Source: an uncultured Thermosynechococcus sp. (GTDB lineage Bacteria > Cyanobacteriota > Cyanobacteriia > Thermosynechococcales > Thermosynechococcaceae). Taken from it: DNA of 64,000 nucleotides. The notes below the pieces were generated by a model. The model searched no databases. It was not told the origin of the DNA and saw only the letters and a list, made by a program, of their open reading frames with translations. Below, piece by piece: positions 45,534-54,730 of the stretch; within the stretch, counting starts at the first letter, position 1, and each line of letters starts with the position of its first letter. Made by a program: the position numbers and the translations under genes. The stretch lies in assembly GCF_938074695.1 (NCBI RefSeq), contig NZ_CALJEM010000038.1, positions 1-64,000 of the forward strand. Direction: 5' to 3'.

Positions 45534-47225
45534 ATGCAAACAAACTTGATCAACCGAGTGCACTTTAAGTACTGGCGCGGCGATCTTTTTGGTGGGCTAA
45601 CTGCCGCCATTGTTGCCTTGCCAATGGCTTTGGCCTTTGGGGTCACTTCTGGTGCGGGTGCAACGGCGGGACTGTACTGCGTGGTCTTTCTGGGCTTTTT
45701 TGCCGCCCTTTTTGGGGGCACACCAACGCTCATTTCCAATCCCACAGGGCCAATGACGGTTGTGATGACGGCAGTGATCACCCGCCTCACCGGTGAATAT
45801 CCCGAGCAGGGGCTATACATGGCCTTTACAGTGGTGATGCTGGCGGGCTGTTTTCAGATCCTGTTTGGCCTGTGGCGGTTGGGCAAGTACATCACCCTCA
45901 TGCCCTACACCGTAATTTCCGGCTTCATGTCGGGAATTGGCCTGATCATGATCTTGTTGCAAATTGGCCCGCTGTTGGGTCACAGCAGTAAGGGGGGTGT
46001 GCTGGGGGCAGTGCAAAACTTGCCGGAGTGGATTCAAACAGTGAACTTTGCTGCCCTTGCCTTGGGGCTATTCACGCTCGGTCTAATCTACTTCACTCCC
46101 CAGAAAATTCGGCGGATTGTACCGCCACAACTCCTAGCCTTGGTTTTGGGCACGATTCTATCAATGGTGTTTTTTGCGGATGCCGGTTTGACCCGCATTG
46201 GCACGATTCCCACGGGACTGCCAGAGTTTGTGCCCCCCACCTTTACGCTGCCTGCTCTAAAAACAATGATTGTGGATGGGGCAATGTTGGGAATGCTCGG
46301 CTGTATTGATTCCCTCTTGACTTCGGTCATTGCCGATAGTATTACCCGCACTCAACACGATTCGGATAAGGAACTAATTGGTCAAGGGATTGGGAACTTA
46401 CTATCGGGTCTCTTTGGCGGGTTACCCGGTGCGGGGGCAACGATGGGTACGGTGGTGAATATCCAAGCGGGGGGGCGTACCTGCTTATCCGGCATGATCC
46501 ATGCGGTTATTCTCCTGATGGTGGTGCTGTGGGCTGCCCCTTTGACGGAACCAATTCCCACGGCAGTGCTGGCGGGGATTCTCATCAAGGTGGGGATAGA
46601 CATCATTGACTGGAATTTTCTCAAACGTGCCCATGTGCTCTCTTTGCGAGCTGCCTTCATCATGTATGGGGTAATGCTGCTCACCGTGTTTGTAGATCTC
46701 ATTGTGGCGGTGGGGGTCGGCGTCTTTATTGCCAATATGCTGACCATCAAACGCTTGGCAGATCTGCAATCGGAGGATGTCAAGGCCATTACGCACGCTG
46801 ACGATCAAACGCCGCTCACTCCAGAGGAAAAAGACCTCTTTCGGCAGGCCAAGGGGCAACTCTTGCTGCTGCACCTCGGTGGTCCTATGAGCTTTGGCGC
46901 CGCTTGGGCAATTTCTCAACGGCAGGCCATCATGTCAGACTACAAGGTGCTGATCCTCGATGTGAGCAGTGTGCCCCTGCTGGGAGTAACAGCGACGTTG
47001 GCTATTGAGTCCTTGATCCAAGAAGCCCAAAAGCACCATTTAGCCGTTTTTCTTGTGAATGGCTCAGCAAATAGGGTGCAACAGCGACTCCAACGCTTCC
47101 GTATTTTGGATCGGTTGCCCGCCGATCACGTGGTGAGCGATCGCCGGCAAGCCCTTGAAAAAGCCATCCAGTTTCTCCACCAAGGGGCGGAGTTACAAGA
47201 AGCAACAACGGGCAGCTACGAATAA
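45534..47225 (+). CDS. bicA: BicA-type SulP bicarbonate transporter
   Basis: A 563-aa SulP transporter, very close in pattern and length to cyanobacterial BicA, the Na-dependent low-affinity, high-flux HCO3- importer of the plasma membrane. Visible: RGDLFGGLTAAIVALPMALAFG, GTPTLISNPTGPMTVVMTA, DSLLTSVIADSITRTQHDSDKELIGQG, and a C-terminal STAS domain from about residue 440. Single gene with its own promoter region. Overlaps the glycosylase gene by 10 bp. Confidence 0.88.
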   Translation: MQTNLINRVHFKYWRGDLFGGLTAAIVALPMALAFGVTSGAGATAGLYCVVFLGFFAALFGGTPTLISNPTGPMTVVMTAVITRLTGEYPEQGLYMAFTVVMLAGCFQILFGLWRLGKYITLMPYTVISGFMSGIGLIMILLQIGPLLGHSSKGGVLGAVQNLPEWIQTVNFAALALGLFTLGLIYFTPQKIRRIVPPQLLALVLGTILSMVFFADAGLTRIGTIPTGLPEFVPPTFTLPALKTMIVDGAMLGMLGCIDSLLTSVIADSITRTQHDSDKELIGQGIGNLLSGLFGGLPGAGATMGTVVNIQAGGRTCLSGMIHAVILLMVVLWAAPLTEPIPTAVLAGILIKVGIDIIDWNFLKRAHVLSLRAAFIMYGVMLLTVFVDLIVAVGVGVFIANMLTIKRLADLQSEDVKAITHADDQTPLTPEEKDLFRQAKGQLLLLHLGGPMSFGAAWAISQRQAIMSDYKVLILDVSSVPLLGVTATLAIESLIQEAQKHHLAVFLVNGSANRVQQRLQRFRILDRLPADHVVSDRRQALEKAIQFLHQGAELQEATTGSYE

Positions 47226-47794
47226 CGGGAGACGGCAGGGTTGCCCTGCACATACCACCGCCAAGGGATTTCTTGCCCTTGGGAAATACCAATGCGTGTG
47301 GTTTGTACCACCGGCTCTGTCAGGGGGTGGGGCGGCTTTTCCAGCCAGAGACCGCTTTCTTCCCCTAACATTAAGCCGGAAAGCTGGCGATCAATCCCCA
47401 GGACTTGGCAGAGTTTCCCTGGGCCAGCGGCACTGCGGGGCGGCAAGGGCGGGCTGAGCATCTCTAGGGCACGAATGAGAACGGCACTGGCAAAATTGGG
47501 GCGATCGCTGGCAATATTCAAGCAGTGGTAAATGCCATAGATTTGATAGACATAAATCGTGCCCGGTGCTGCAAACATGGGGGCATTGCGAGGCGTTTGG
47601 CGACGGTAGCCATGGCAGGCGGGGTCACCGGCCATGTAGGCTTCAGTTTCCACAATGCGGCCTCGGTAGAGTTGACCATTGGGCTGTTGCCGTACAAGAA
47701 GACACCCCAATAATTCTTGAGCCACCACCGGGGCAGGGCGCGCTAGCCATTCAAGGGGCAGACAGTTCTCTTGCTCAATGCCAATGTCCTTCAA
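47216..47794 (-). CDS. 3-methyladenine DNA glycosylase (AAG/Mpg family)
   Basis: A 192-aa base-excision enzyme of the mammalian AAG type. It shows ELLGCLLVRQ, RIVETEAYMAGDPACHGYR (with the catalytic Glu), APGTIYVYQIYGIYHCLNI and GPGKLCQVLGID. The start is a TTG at 47794 with GGAGGG 8 nt upstream. It overlaps the upstream gene by 20 bp and is presumably cotranslated with it. Confidence 0.9.
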   Translation of the reverse strand: MKDIGIEQENCLPLEWLARPAPVVAQELLGCLLVRQQPNGQLYRGRIVETEAYMAGDPACHGYRRQTPRNAPMFAAPGTIYVYQIYGIYHCLNIASDRPNFASAVLIRALEMLSPPLPPRSAAGPGKLCQVLGIDRQLSGLMLGEESGLWLEKPPHPLTEPVVQTTRIGISQGQEIPWRWYVQGNPAVSRYS

Positions 47795-48860
47795 GCAGCA
47801 ATCCCTCCATCAAAGCATGACGCAGGGGGGCATTCAGGCCAGAGACGGCGTAGAGCATGGCTTCCCGATAAAGACGCTGAACGGTGTGACTGAGCACTAG
47901 GGCACTGCCGCCAGTGGCAATTAGGGCAGCTTGAGACGTTTGAATAGCCAGGCGAATGGCTGCGGCGCGCAGTTGTGCATGGTAGGGGGGATTGAGGTTC
48001 TCTAGTTCCCCTTGAATCTGGTCGTAGAGACGGTGCCAGCGATCGCGAAAGTGGTGATAGAGGTTTTTGGCGTCGGCACGCTCGGCTAGGAGTTGTAAAC
48101 TAGCCTGGGCACAACCCATGGGGGCGGCACTGCTCCGCAACAATTGCTGGCGATCGCGAAGGGCTATCCAATCTGCCTCACTGATGCCCACCACCTCTTC
48201 CAGAGGGACTAACCAGTTGACCACTTCTGCTTGCACCGTTTGGGTGGAGGGTACGGCTGCCAAGGGCAAGGGTAAAGAGAGGTGTAAAATTCCCCCACCG
48301 GCCTGCTGAGCATTGAGGAAGGGCATGAGGGCAAAGAGAATGCGCTGATCCGGTAGGGGAGCGACGGCGACAAACATTGCCATGTGCTGAAAGCCACTGA
48401 GCCAAGGTAACCTCCCCTGCAGGCGATAGCCCTTACCGGTGGGTTGAGCTTGCAAATCCACTGGGTTATGGCGTAAATGGGAAAAGCTAACCCCAATCAA
48501 CACCTGCCCCTTCACCAAGTCCGCCAAGTAGGTTTGAGCAACGTTCCCTTCGGGATGCTCAAGAATGATTCCTAGGGCGGACTGATGTTGTGCTACTAAA
48601 AAGGCAAGGGCTCCAGAGGTTTGCGCCAGTTGCATATTCAAATGCCACAGGGTACGGCGATCGCACCCCAATCCCCCCTGTGCCTTAGGGACACCTAGGC
48701 GAAAAATGCCCAAGTTGCCTAAAGTTTGCAGACTCTCGGATAAAAGGGTCTTTTGCCGATCAATGCGGTTGGCAACGGGGCTAACACAGTTGTTGAGGTA
48801 AGTCTGAATCTCTGTCAGAATGGACTGCGCTGCTGAATCCGCAAAGGCCACGGCATTCAT
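47775..48860 (-). CDS. Acyl-CoA dehydrogenase family protein
   Basis: A 361-aa protein with the acyl-CoA dehydrogenase layout: an N-terminal helical domain (LGNLGIFRLGVPKAQGGLG), a middle beta domain (KGYRLQGRLPWLSGFQHMAMFVA), and a C-terminal helical bundle. The usual catalytic Glu region is not obvious. Cyanobacteria generally lack beta-oxidation, so the substrate may not be an acyl-CoA. It lies 9 bp after the DnaJ stop, in one leftward unit. Confidence 0.75.
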   Translation of the reverse strand: MNAVAFADSAAQSILTEIQTYLNNCVSPVANRIDRQKTLLSESLQTLGNLGIFRLGVPKAQGGLGCDRRTLWHLNMQLAQTSGALAFLVAQHQSALGIILEHPEGNVAQTYLADLVKGQVLIGVSFSHLRHNPVDLQAQPTGKGYRLQGRLPWLSGFQHMAMFVAVAPLPDQRILFALMPFLNAQQAGGGILHLSLPLPLAAVPSTQTVQAEVVNWLVPLEEVVGISEADWIALRDRQQLLRSSAAPMGCAQASLQLLAERADAKNLYHHFRDRWHRLYDQIQGELENLNPPYHAQLRAAAIRLAIQTSQAALIATGGSALVLSHTVQRLYREAMLYAVSGLNAPLRHALMEGLLLEGHWH

Positions 48861-48869
48861 AATCTACGG

Positions 48870-49850
48870 TCAGGAATAGGCCAAATGGGCACGGGGATTG
48901 TAGGATTCAATGGCTTGAAGCTGCCGATACAGCTCCCGCTCTGCCTCGCTCAGTTGGGGGGGCAGCGTAATCACAATTTCCACCAGTTGATCTCCGCGAT
49001 CGCCATCGGGACGAGGATAGCCTTTGCCCGCCAGTCTCAAGCGTTGACCTGTGCGTACCCCTGGGGGCACCGTCATTTTTACCCAGCCATCGAGGGTAGG
49101 GGCTTCAATTTGCCCGCCGAGGGCCGCCTCACTGGGGGTCACGGGGAGTTCACAGACAATGTCGTAATCCTCGAGGCGAAAGAGGGGATGGGGCGTCACC
49201 TGAATTTTGAGGTAGAGATCGCCGCCGCCTGTGCCTTGACCGCGTAGCCGAATGCGCTGACCCGTAACCATTCCCGGCGGTAGGGTGACCTCTAAAGAGC
49301 GTCCATCCCCCAGGCGAATTCGCTCCCGTCCCCCTGCGTAGGCCTTTTCGAGGGGGATTTCGAGGGTGGCTTCCGCATCGCGACGACTCACAGCGGTATA
49401 GGCGGTTTTGACGGTGCCGGGGCGAAAGTAGTCTGTCTCTATCGTAGGCGGGCGACGGGGGGGATCCGCTGAAACCGTAGAAGTGCGGGAGGATCGCCGA
49501 CCCAAGAGTTGATCCAAAAACTCTTGAAAGTTATCCTCGCTGAGATCGGGTTCATCCCGAAGACTGGTGCCATTGCGGCGAGCCACGGTGGTACGCTGCG
49601 AAGAGCGACTGCGAAAACCGGGTTGTGACCAATATTCACCGTAGCGATCGTACTGCTCACGGCGAGCGGGATCACTCAGCACTTGGTAGGCTTCACTAAT
49701 ATCTTTGAACTTCTCTTCGGCAGCGCGATCGCCCGGATTCATATCGGGATGATACCGCCGCGCCAGCCGCCGATAGGCGCGTTTAATCTCCTCCGTGCTG
49801 GCACTGCGATCCACGCCCAAAAGCTGGTAGTAATCTCGAAAATTACGCAT
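48870..49850 (-). CDS. DnaJ/CbpA-type co-chaperone (no zinc finger)
   Basis: A 326-aa type II J protein: J domain at residues 5-70 with the HPD motif in [10 protein letters not shown], a Ser/Arg-rich linker, and two DnaJ C-terminal substrate-binding domains ([40 protein letters not shown]). The Cys-rich zinc repeats of DnaJ are absent. It follows dnaK and should stimulate its ATPase. Confidence 0.92.
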   Translation of the reverse strand: MRNFRDYYQLLGVDRSASTEEIKRAYRRLARRYHPDMNPGDRAAEEKFKDISEAYQVLSDPARREQYDRYGEYWSQPGFRSRSSQRTTVARRNGTSLRDEPDLSEDNFQEFLDQLLGRRSSRTSTVSADPPRRPPTIETDYFRPGTVKTAYTAVSRRDAEATLEIPLEKAYAGGRERIRLGDGRSLEVTLPPGMVTGQRIRLRGQGTGGGDLYLKIQVTPHPLFRLEDYDIVCELPVTPSEAALGGQIEAPTLDGWVKMTVPPGVRTGQRLRLAGKGYPRPDGDRGDQLVEIVITLPPQLSEAERELYRQLQAIESYNPRAHLAYS

Positions 49851-49899
49851 TGACAGTCCTATCTAAACTCCCATTTGCGGCAAACAATGCAAAGAAGCT

Positions 49900-51924
49900 C
49901 TACCAGTCGTCGTCATCCCAATCCTCCCATGCGGCTGAATCACTGCGCTGGGAGTAGCTGCGGGAACGCCGTGTGCGGGGGGGCTGATCCCACTCATCTT
50001 CATAATCGTCGCGCCGCCGCTCTCGACCCCGCACTGTATTCAGACCTTTATTTACCGCTTCTCTGAGGTTGGGGAGCTTAAAGAGATCCTCATTGTCGTC
50101 TGCTTCCTCTTCCCTTAGGCGCAGTTGACGGACAAAGTCGTAGAGCCGCTCTTCAAGGGCAGCGTAGGTGAGGTCAATCTGGCGATCGTCCTCATTGCGA
50201 ATGGCCTCCTGCAATTGCCGCACCAAGGCCTCAATGCCACGACGTTGATCGGCGGCAAATTGATAGCCAAATTCCTGGGCTGCTTCCCGCAGTTGGCGTT
50301 CGGCGCGGTTAATTAAATCTTGCGCTCGGTTGCGCTTTTCAATGCGTGCCCGCCGCTGGCGATCGCCCGCGGCATTGGATTCGGCATCCAAAAGCATCTG
50401 CTGAATTTCCTCTTCGCTCAGGGTTGATGCCCCCTGAATCACCACACTTTGCTCCCGACCACTAAAGCGATCCAAAGCCACCACTTGGAGCAGACCGTTG
50501 GCATCCAAATCAAAGGACACTTGAATTTGCGGTACCCCGCGCGGCGCCGGGGGAATTCCCGTGAGCTTAAAGCGTCCCAAGGACTTGTTGTGCTCTGCCA
50601 GTTCCCGCTCCCCTTGAACCACGTGGATTTCCACTTGGCTTTGGTTGTTTTCTGAGGTTGAGAAAATATCGGAGCGACGCACGGGAATAGTGGTATTGCG
50701 AGGAATCAACACCTTGGTGACACCGCCAACGGTTTCCACCCCTAAGGAGAGGGGAGTTACATCCAGCAGCAGAATGTCCTTCATCTCCCCTGCCAGAATA
50801 CCCGCTTGAATTGCTGCCCCAATTGCCACCACCTCATCGGGGTTGACGTTTTGGTTGGGTTCACGGCCAATCATCTGCCGCACTAGATTCTGCACCATAG
50901 GCATCCGCGTCGCTCCCCCCACAAGCACTACGGCATCAATTTGACTAGGGGTTAAATGGGCGTCCATCAGTGCCTGTTCGACCGGGTAGCGCAGCCGTTG
51001 CAGCAGGTCTTGGCTGAGGTCTTCAAATTGGCGGCGGCTAAGGGTGGTTTCAATGTGTTTTGGCCCATCCGCTGTGGCGGTAACAAAGGGCAGATCAATG
51101 TGGGTTTCCAGTAGGCCAGACAGTTCAATTTTGGCTTTTTCGGCAGCATCGGTGAGCCGTTGCAGCGACTGGCGATCGCGCCGCAGATCAATTCCTTCTT
51201 TAGCCAAGAAGTCCTCTGCCAGCCAATCCACAATTAACTTATCGAAGTCATTGCCCCCCAATTGGGTATCGCCACTGGTGGCCTTCACTTCAAATACGCC
51301 ATCGCCCACCTCAAGAATCGAGACATCAAAGGTGCCACCCCCCAAGTCAAAGACAAGAATTGTCTGCTCCTTCTGGCGATCGAGACCATAGGCCAGAGCC
51401 GCCGCCGTCGGTTCGTTAATAATGCGGCGCACATTTAGACCTGCAATCCGCCCAGCATCACGTGTCGCTTGCCGCTGGGAGTCATTAAAGTAGGCGGGTA
51501 CAGTAATCACCGCATCGGTGATGGGTTCTCCAAGATAGCGGCTGGCATCCTCCACCAGCTTGCGCAAGACCATGGCGGAAATTTCCTCAGGGGCAAATTC
51601 CCGTTGTAGCCGTGGACACTTAATGCGCACTTTCCCTGACTCATCGCGGCGGATGGTATAGGGTACCCGCTTGGACTCAGCCGTAAGTTCACTATATTCG
51701 CGGCCAATAAAGCGCTTCACCGCATAGAAGGTGTTTTGAGGGTTAAGCACCGCCTGCCGCCGTGCCAACTGACCCACTAAGCGCTCACCATCTTTGCCAA
51801 AGGCCACCACAGAGGGGGTGGTGCGGGAGCCTTCTGCATTGGCAATCACAACGGGCTTTCCCCCTTCCAACACAGCAATGACGGAATTGGTTGTCCCCAG
51901 ATCAATGCCAACAATTTTGCCCAT
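49900..51924 (-). CDS. dnaK: Chaperone DnaK (Hsp70), probably the DnaK1 type
   Basis: A 674-aa Hsp70. The ATPase domain has [48 protein letters not shown] and [12 protein letters not shown]; the peptide-binding domain has [17 protein letters not shown]. The C-terminus does not end in the usual EEVD-like tail but in a charged stretch ([14 protein letters not shown], ending WEDWDDDDW). Cyanobacteria have several DnaKs; pairing with a zinc-less DnaJ suggests DnaK1, by inference. Start ATG 51924. No CIRCE element was found upstream. Confidence 0.93.
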   Translation of the reverse strand: MGKIVGIDLGTTNSVIAVLEGGKPVVIANAEGSRTTPSVVAFGKDGERLVGQLARRQAVLNPQNTFYAVKRFIGREYSELTAESKRVPYTIRRDESGKVRIKCPRLQREFAPEEISAMVLRKLVEDASRYLGEPITDAVITVPAYFNDSQRQATRDAGRIAGLNVRRIINEPTAAALAYGLDRQKEQTILVFDLGGGTFDVSILEVGDGVFEVKATSGDTQLGGNDFDKLIVDWLAEDFLAKEGIDLRRDRQSLQRLTDAAEKAKIELSGLLETHIDLPFVTATADGPKHIETTLSRRQFEDLSQDLLQRLRYPVEQALMDAHLTPSQIDAVVLVGGATRMPMVQNLVRQMIGREPNQNVNPDEVVAIGAAIQAGILAGEMKDILLLDVTPLSLGVETVGGVTKVLIPRNTTIPVRRSDIFSTSENNQSQVEIHVVQGERELAEHNKSLGRFKLTGIPPAPRGVPQIQVSFDLDANGLLQVVALDRFSGREQSVVIQGASTLSEEEIQQMLLDAESNAAGDRQRRARIEKRNRAQDLINRAERQLREAAQEFGYQFAADQRRGIEALVRQLQEAIRNEDDRQIDLTYAALEERLYDFVRQLRLREEEADDNEDLFKLPNLREAVNKGLNTVRGRERRRDDYEDEWDQPPRTRRSRSYSQRSDSAAWEDWDDDDW

Positions 51925-52210
51925 GCCGTTTGAACGACTCCGCACTGGTTAGAATGAATGAATAGCGTTATAGTAACGGATTATTTACCCTTTGTTACGC
52001 TTATTCGATTGTACGAGATCTGCCCCAGACTGTCAGAGTCACTCTTTTCTCTGTGCTGCGCGATCGCGACAACGATATGCACAACCTCAGTGCTCACACC
52101 TCACAATTCCCGCTGCTCATAGGTGAATTCTAGCGGTAAGATGACAGGCAAGAGGTTGCAGCACAGCTTATAACTGTTGCTACGCCCAATTCCGAGAAGG
52201 AGACTGTTCT

Positions 52211-52525
52211 ATGTTACACCGCAAGCTTTATCAACTCTATACCGACGGCCAAGAAGTCTGGATTTACTTGCGGGATCAACAACGCCTGATTGACCGGGCA
52301 CGCATTGTCGATATCGAAGGAAACGTTGTAACCATCCGCTACGAAACGGAGGAAGACGACGAAGTGTGTGCTTGGGAGGAGATTGTCAACATCGAAAGTA
52401 TTGGCTCGATTTCGCGGCGGCTGGCGGCAGTTCCCCGCGGCAGTGCAGAACTCCCCATTGCCGATGAGTGCCCAGAGGCAGAGCAATTGCCGAAGCATTC
52501 TTCGGAAACCGAACACGAGCGTTAG
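52211..52525 (+). CDS. DUF6679-like conserved cyanobacterial protein
   Basis: A 104-aa protein. The first 70 residues are conserved-looking (KLYQLYTDGQEVWIYLRDQQ, VVTIRYETEEDDEVCAWEEI) and the tail is acidic and variable. It fits the DUF6679 family; function unknown. AAGGAG precedes ATG 52211 by about 8 nt. ribD follows 9 bp later. Confidence 0.72.
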   Translation: MLHRKLYQLYTDGQEVWIYLRDQQRLIDRARIVDIEGNVVTIRYETEEDDEVCAWEEIVNIESIGSISRRLAAVPRGSAELPIADECPEAEQLPKHSSETEHER

Positions 52526-52534
52526 TAGTTACTC

Positions 52535-53674
52535 ATGCGCTCAGCCCCCATTGTGGAGGAAATAGCTGCGATTGATGCCCACTACATGGGGCGCTGCCTT
52601 GAGTTAGCTGCCCGCGCTAAGGGCTGCACAGCTCCCAATCCCCTCGTGGGTTGTGTGATTGTGGCTGAGGGGCGGGTCATTGGGGAGGGTTTTCATCCCA
52701 AAGCGGGGGAACCCCATGCAGAAGTCTTTGCTCTGCGCAGTGTTAGCGAGAGCGATCGCCCTCTCCTCAGTCAAGCCACCCTCTACGTCAATCTTGAACC
52801 CTGCAACCACTATGGCCGCACGCCCCCCTGTACCGAAGCAATTATTGCGGCGGGCATCCCTAGGGTGGTGGTGGGCATGATTGATCCCAATCCCCAAGTG
52901 GCGGGGGCGGGGGTAGAACGCCTGCGCTCAGCGGGCATAGAAGTTACCGTGGGCGTACGGGAAGCGGAATGTCAGCGCCTGAACGAGGCCTTTGTGCATC
53001 GGGTGCGCTACCAGCGTCCCTTTGGCATTCTCAAATACGCCATGACCTTGGATGGCAAAATTGCCTCTAGTGCCGGTCACAGTCTCTGGGTGAGCGGCGA
53101 AGCAGCACGAGCGATGGTGCATCAACTGCGCGCCGAATGTGATGCCGTCATTGTGGGGGGCAATACTGTGCGTCGGGATAATCCTCTGTTGACCTCGCGC
53201 CATGAGCGTAATCCACTGCGGGTGGTGATGAGTCGCACGCTGAATCTGCCGCCGAATGCCTCTTTGTGGCAAACAACGACGGCGCCGACACTGGTGGTCA
53301 CTTCCGCTTCGCTCCACCATCCTTTAATTCCCCAACTACAGGCACAGGGGGTGGAGGTACTGCAGTTGGAGCCGTTAACACCGACAACGGTGATGACCCA
53401 GCTCTATCAATGGGGAATGCTCACTGTGCTCTGGGAGTGTGGCGGTTCCTTGGCAGCAGCAGCGATCGCTGAAGGAATGGTGCAAAAAGTATGGGCGTTT
53501 ATTGCGCCAAAGATTATTGGTGGTTGCCATGCCCCCACCCCAGTCGCCGATCTAGGCTTAGCGCAAATGAATGAGGCTCTATGCCTAGAGAACGTGAGTT
53601 GGCAAACCGTCGGCGAGGATGTTCTCGTGGTGGGCTATCTCCCGTCTAGGCCTCCGGTGCCGTCACTTCAATGA
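52535..53674 (+). CDS. ribD: Bifunctional riboflavin deaminase/reductase
   Basis: RibD performs the second and third steps of riboflavin synthesis from GTP. The 379-aa product has an N-terminal zinc deaminase domain (PNPLVGCVIV, PHAEVFAL, EPCNHYGRTPPC) and a C-terminal reductase domain (MTLDGKIASSAGHSLWVSG, GGNTVRRDNPLLT, ECGGSLAAAAI). Complete in both parts. Its 3' end overlaps the next minus-strand gene by 29 bp, the longest tail-to-tail overlap in the window. Confidence 0.95.
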   Translation: MRSAPIVEEIAAIDAHYMGRCLELAARAKGCTAPNPLVGCVIVAEGRVIGEGFHPKAGEPHAEVFALRSVSESDRPLLSQATLYVNLEPCNHYGRTPPCTEAIIAAGIPRVVVGMIDPNPQVAGAGVERLRSAGIEVTVGVREAECQRLNEAFVHRVRYQRPFGILKYAMTLDGKIASSAGHSLWVSGEAARAMVHQLRAECDAVIVGGNTVRRDNPLLTSRHERNPLRVVMSRTLNLPPNASLWQTTTAPTLVVTSASLHHPLIPQLQAQGVEVLQLEPLTPTTVMTQLYQWGMLTVLWECGGSLAAAAIAEGMVQKVWAFIAPKIIGGCHAPTPVADLGLAQMNEALCLENVSWQTVGEDVLVVGYLPSRPPVPSLQ

Positions 53675-54116
53675 TGGTGCAGCCCGTTTCTGGGGGGGGC
53701 ATATCCGCTTGCTCATAGAGCAAATCAATCCACAGCGACTCCGGATAGGGCTTGCGACTAGAAACATAAAAGAGCCAATGCTGGCTAACATTGAGAGACT
53801 CTCGCCGCAGTTTGGCCATTGCGGGGGTGGTAATGAGTCGGAGAGCGGCATCGGCATTGCGCCACTGCTCAATAATTCCAGCCGCAACCCGCAGGGTTTC
53901 CCCCTCGCTATTTTCTAATTCCAAAATGCCGTCAATGTGAATACTCTCCCACCAGTGCTGTGGATCACTGAGATCCAATCCTTGGCCATCCATGTAGCTA
54001 ATGAGGTTGGGGAGATATTCACGGATAAATTTTTGGACAACCTCAAAAGGGGGAAAAGGACGCAAGACTTTGAGGTGGCTTGCTGTTTGTTGAAACCACA
54101 GCTTGTGGTAAGTCAT
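53646..54116 (-). CDS. Hypothetical protein
   Basis: A 156-aa soluble protein without a signal peptide or membrane segment. It has an aromatic-rich N-terminus (MTYHKLWFQQTASHLKVLRP) and a central acidic part; I do not recognise a family. Codon use resembles its neighbours, so it is likely a real gene. It is convergent with ribD. Confidence 0.6.
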   Translation of the reverse strand: MTYHKLWFQQTASHLKVLRPFPPFEVVQKFIREYLPNLISYMDGQGLDLSDPQHWWESIHIDGILELENSEGETLRVAAGIIEQWRNADAALRLITTPAMAKLRRESLNVSQHWLFYVSSRKPYPESLWIDLLYEQADMPPPETGCTIIEVTAPEA

Positions 54117-54730
54117 GGGGACAAAGCTCCATCAGAATGGCGATCGCCAAAGATCGTTACAAACTCGTTTATTCTACCAAGCAAGCTTGCGCTGATCGTC
54201 TCTGAGAGGGAGGATTGGTGTGTGACACTTTGACGCAATTTGGCACATTTACTGTGGGACAATTTAAGTCCGGTGAGCGCTGGCGGAAGGCATGTAAACT
54301 AGCCAACATTATTAAAAAAAACTATAAACACTGATTTGAAAACTTTACTTTACTTATTTATTTATTGGAAACAACGATTTTTCTTCCATTGAGGACAATT
54401 AAGCCCAAATTGTGATGAATTCGGGTTTTTTGATTATTAACTAGCGGGTAGAAAATTCAGAGTTTTGTCTTGTAGCAAATAATCTACTCCCCAGAGATAG
54501 CGGGGCTGCAAAGGTGAAGTGTCTTGTCATTTGGCTGTGGATTCGGTAAAGTCACCTAGAAGTTTCGTCGTGGTGCCAAAACACCCTTTGCATAAACCAC
54601 AGATTGGGACAGTTTTAGGCATAAACGCGGCGAGTGGCCTCTAGCTACCTTGGACAATTACCCATGGTGTGTGTTCTCGGTTCACCGCTTTGTCGAATCA
54701 CTGTCAATTTCGTGTGCGAGGAGGATTACC
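54117..54730. other. Long gene-free stretch upstream of the M23 peptidase
   Basis: 614 bp with no protein gene that I can support. An AT-rich core lies around 54290-54370. It holds a candidate small RNA with an intrinsic terminator (listed separately) and must contain the promoter of the M23 peptidase gene. The track's N-terminal extension of that peptidase (from 54650) falls here and is not counted as coding. Confidence 0.5.
54364..54431 (+). ncRNA. Candidate small RNA with rho-independent terminator
   Basis: TATTTAT-like boxes at about 54355-54363 are followed by a short hairpin (TGGAA...TTCCA), a single-stranded ATTGAGGACAATTA, and a terminator hairpin (CCCAAATT-GTGATG-AATTCGGG with one mismatch) ending in TTTTTT at 54426-54431. 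The order hairpin, open stretch, terminator in under 70 nt resembles known cyanobacterial sRNAs such as Yfr1, but the Yfr1 loop ACTCCTCACAC is not present. The 5' end is a guess. Confidence 0.4.

Noticed and set aside
51925-52210. CIRCE heat-shock operator upstream of dnaK
   Set aside because: I looked for TTAGCACTC-N9-GAGTGCTAA and did not find it.
54364-54431. Yfr1 small RNA
   Set aside because: The size and layout are similar, but the invariant ACTCCTCACAC loop is absent, so it is reported only as an unnamed candidate.
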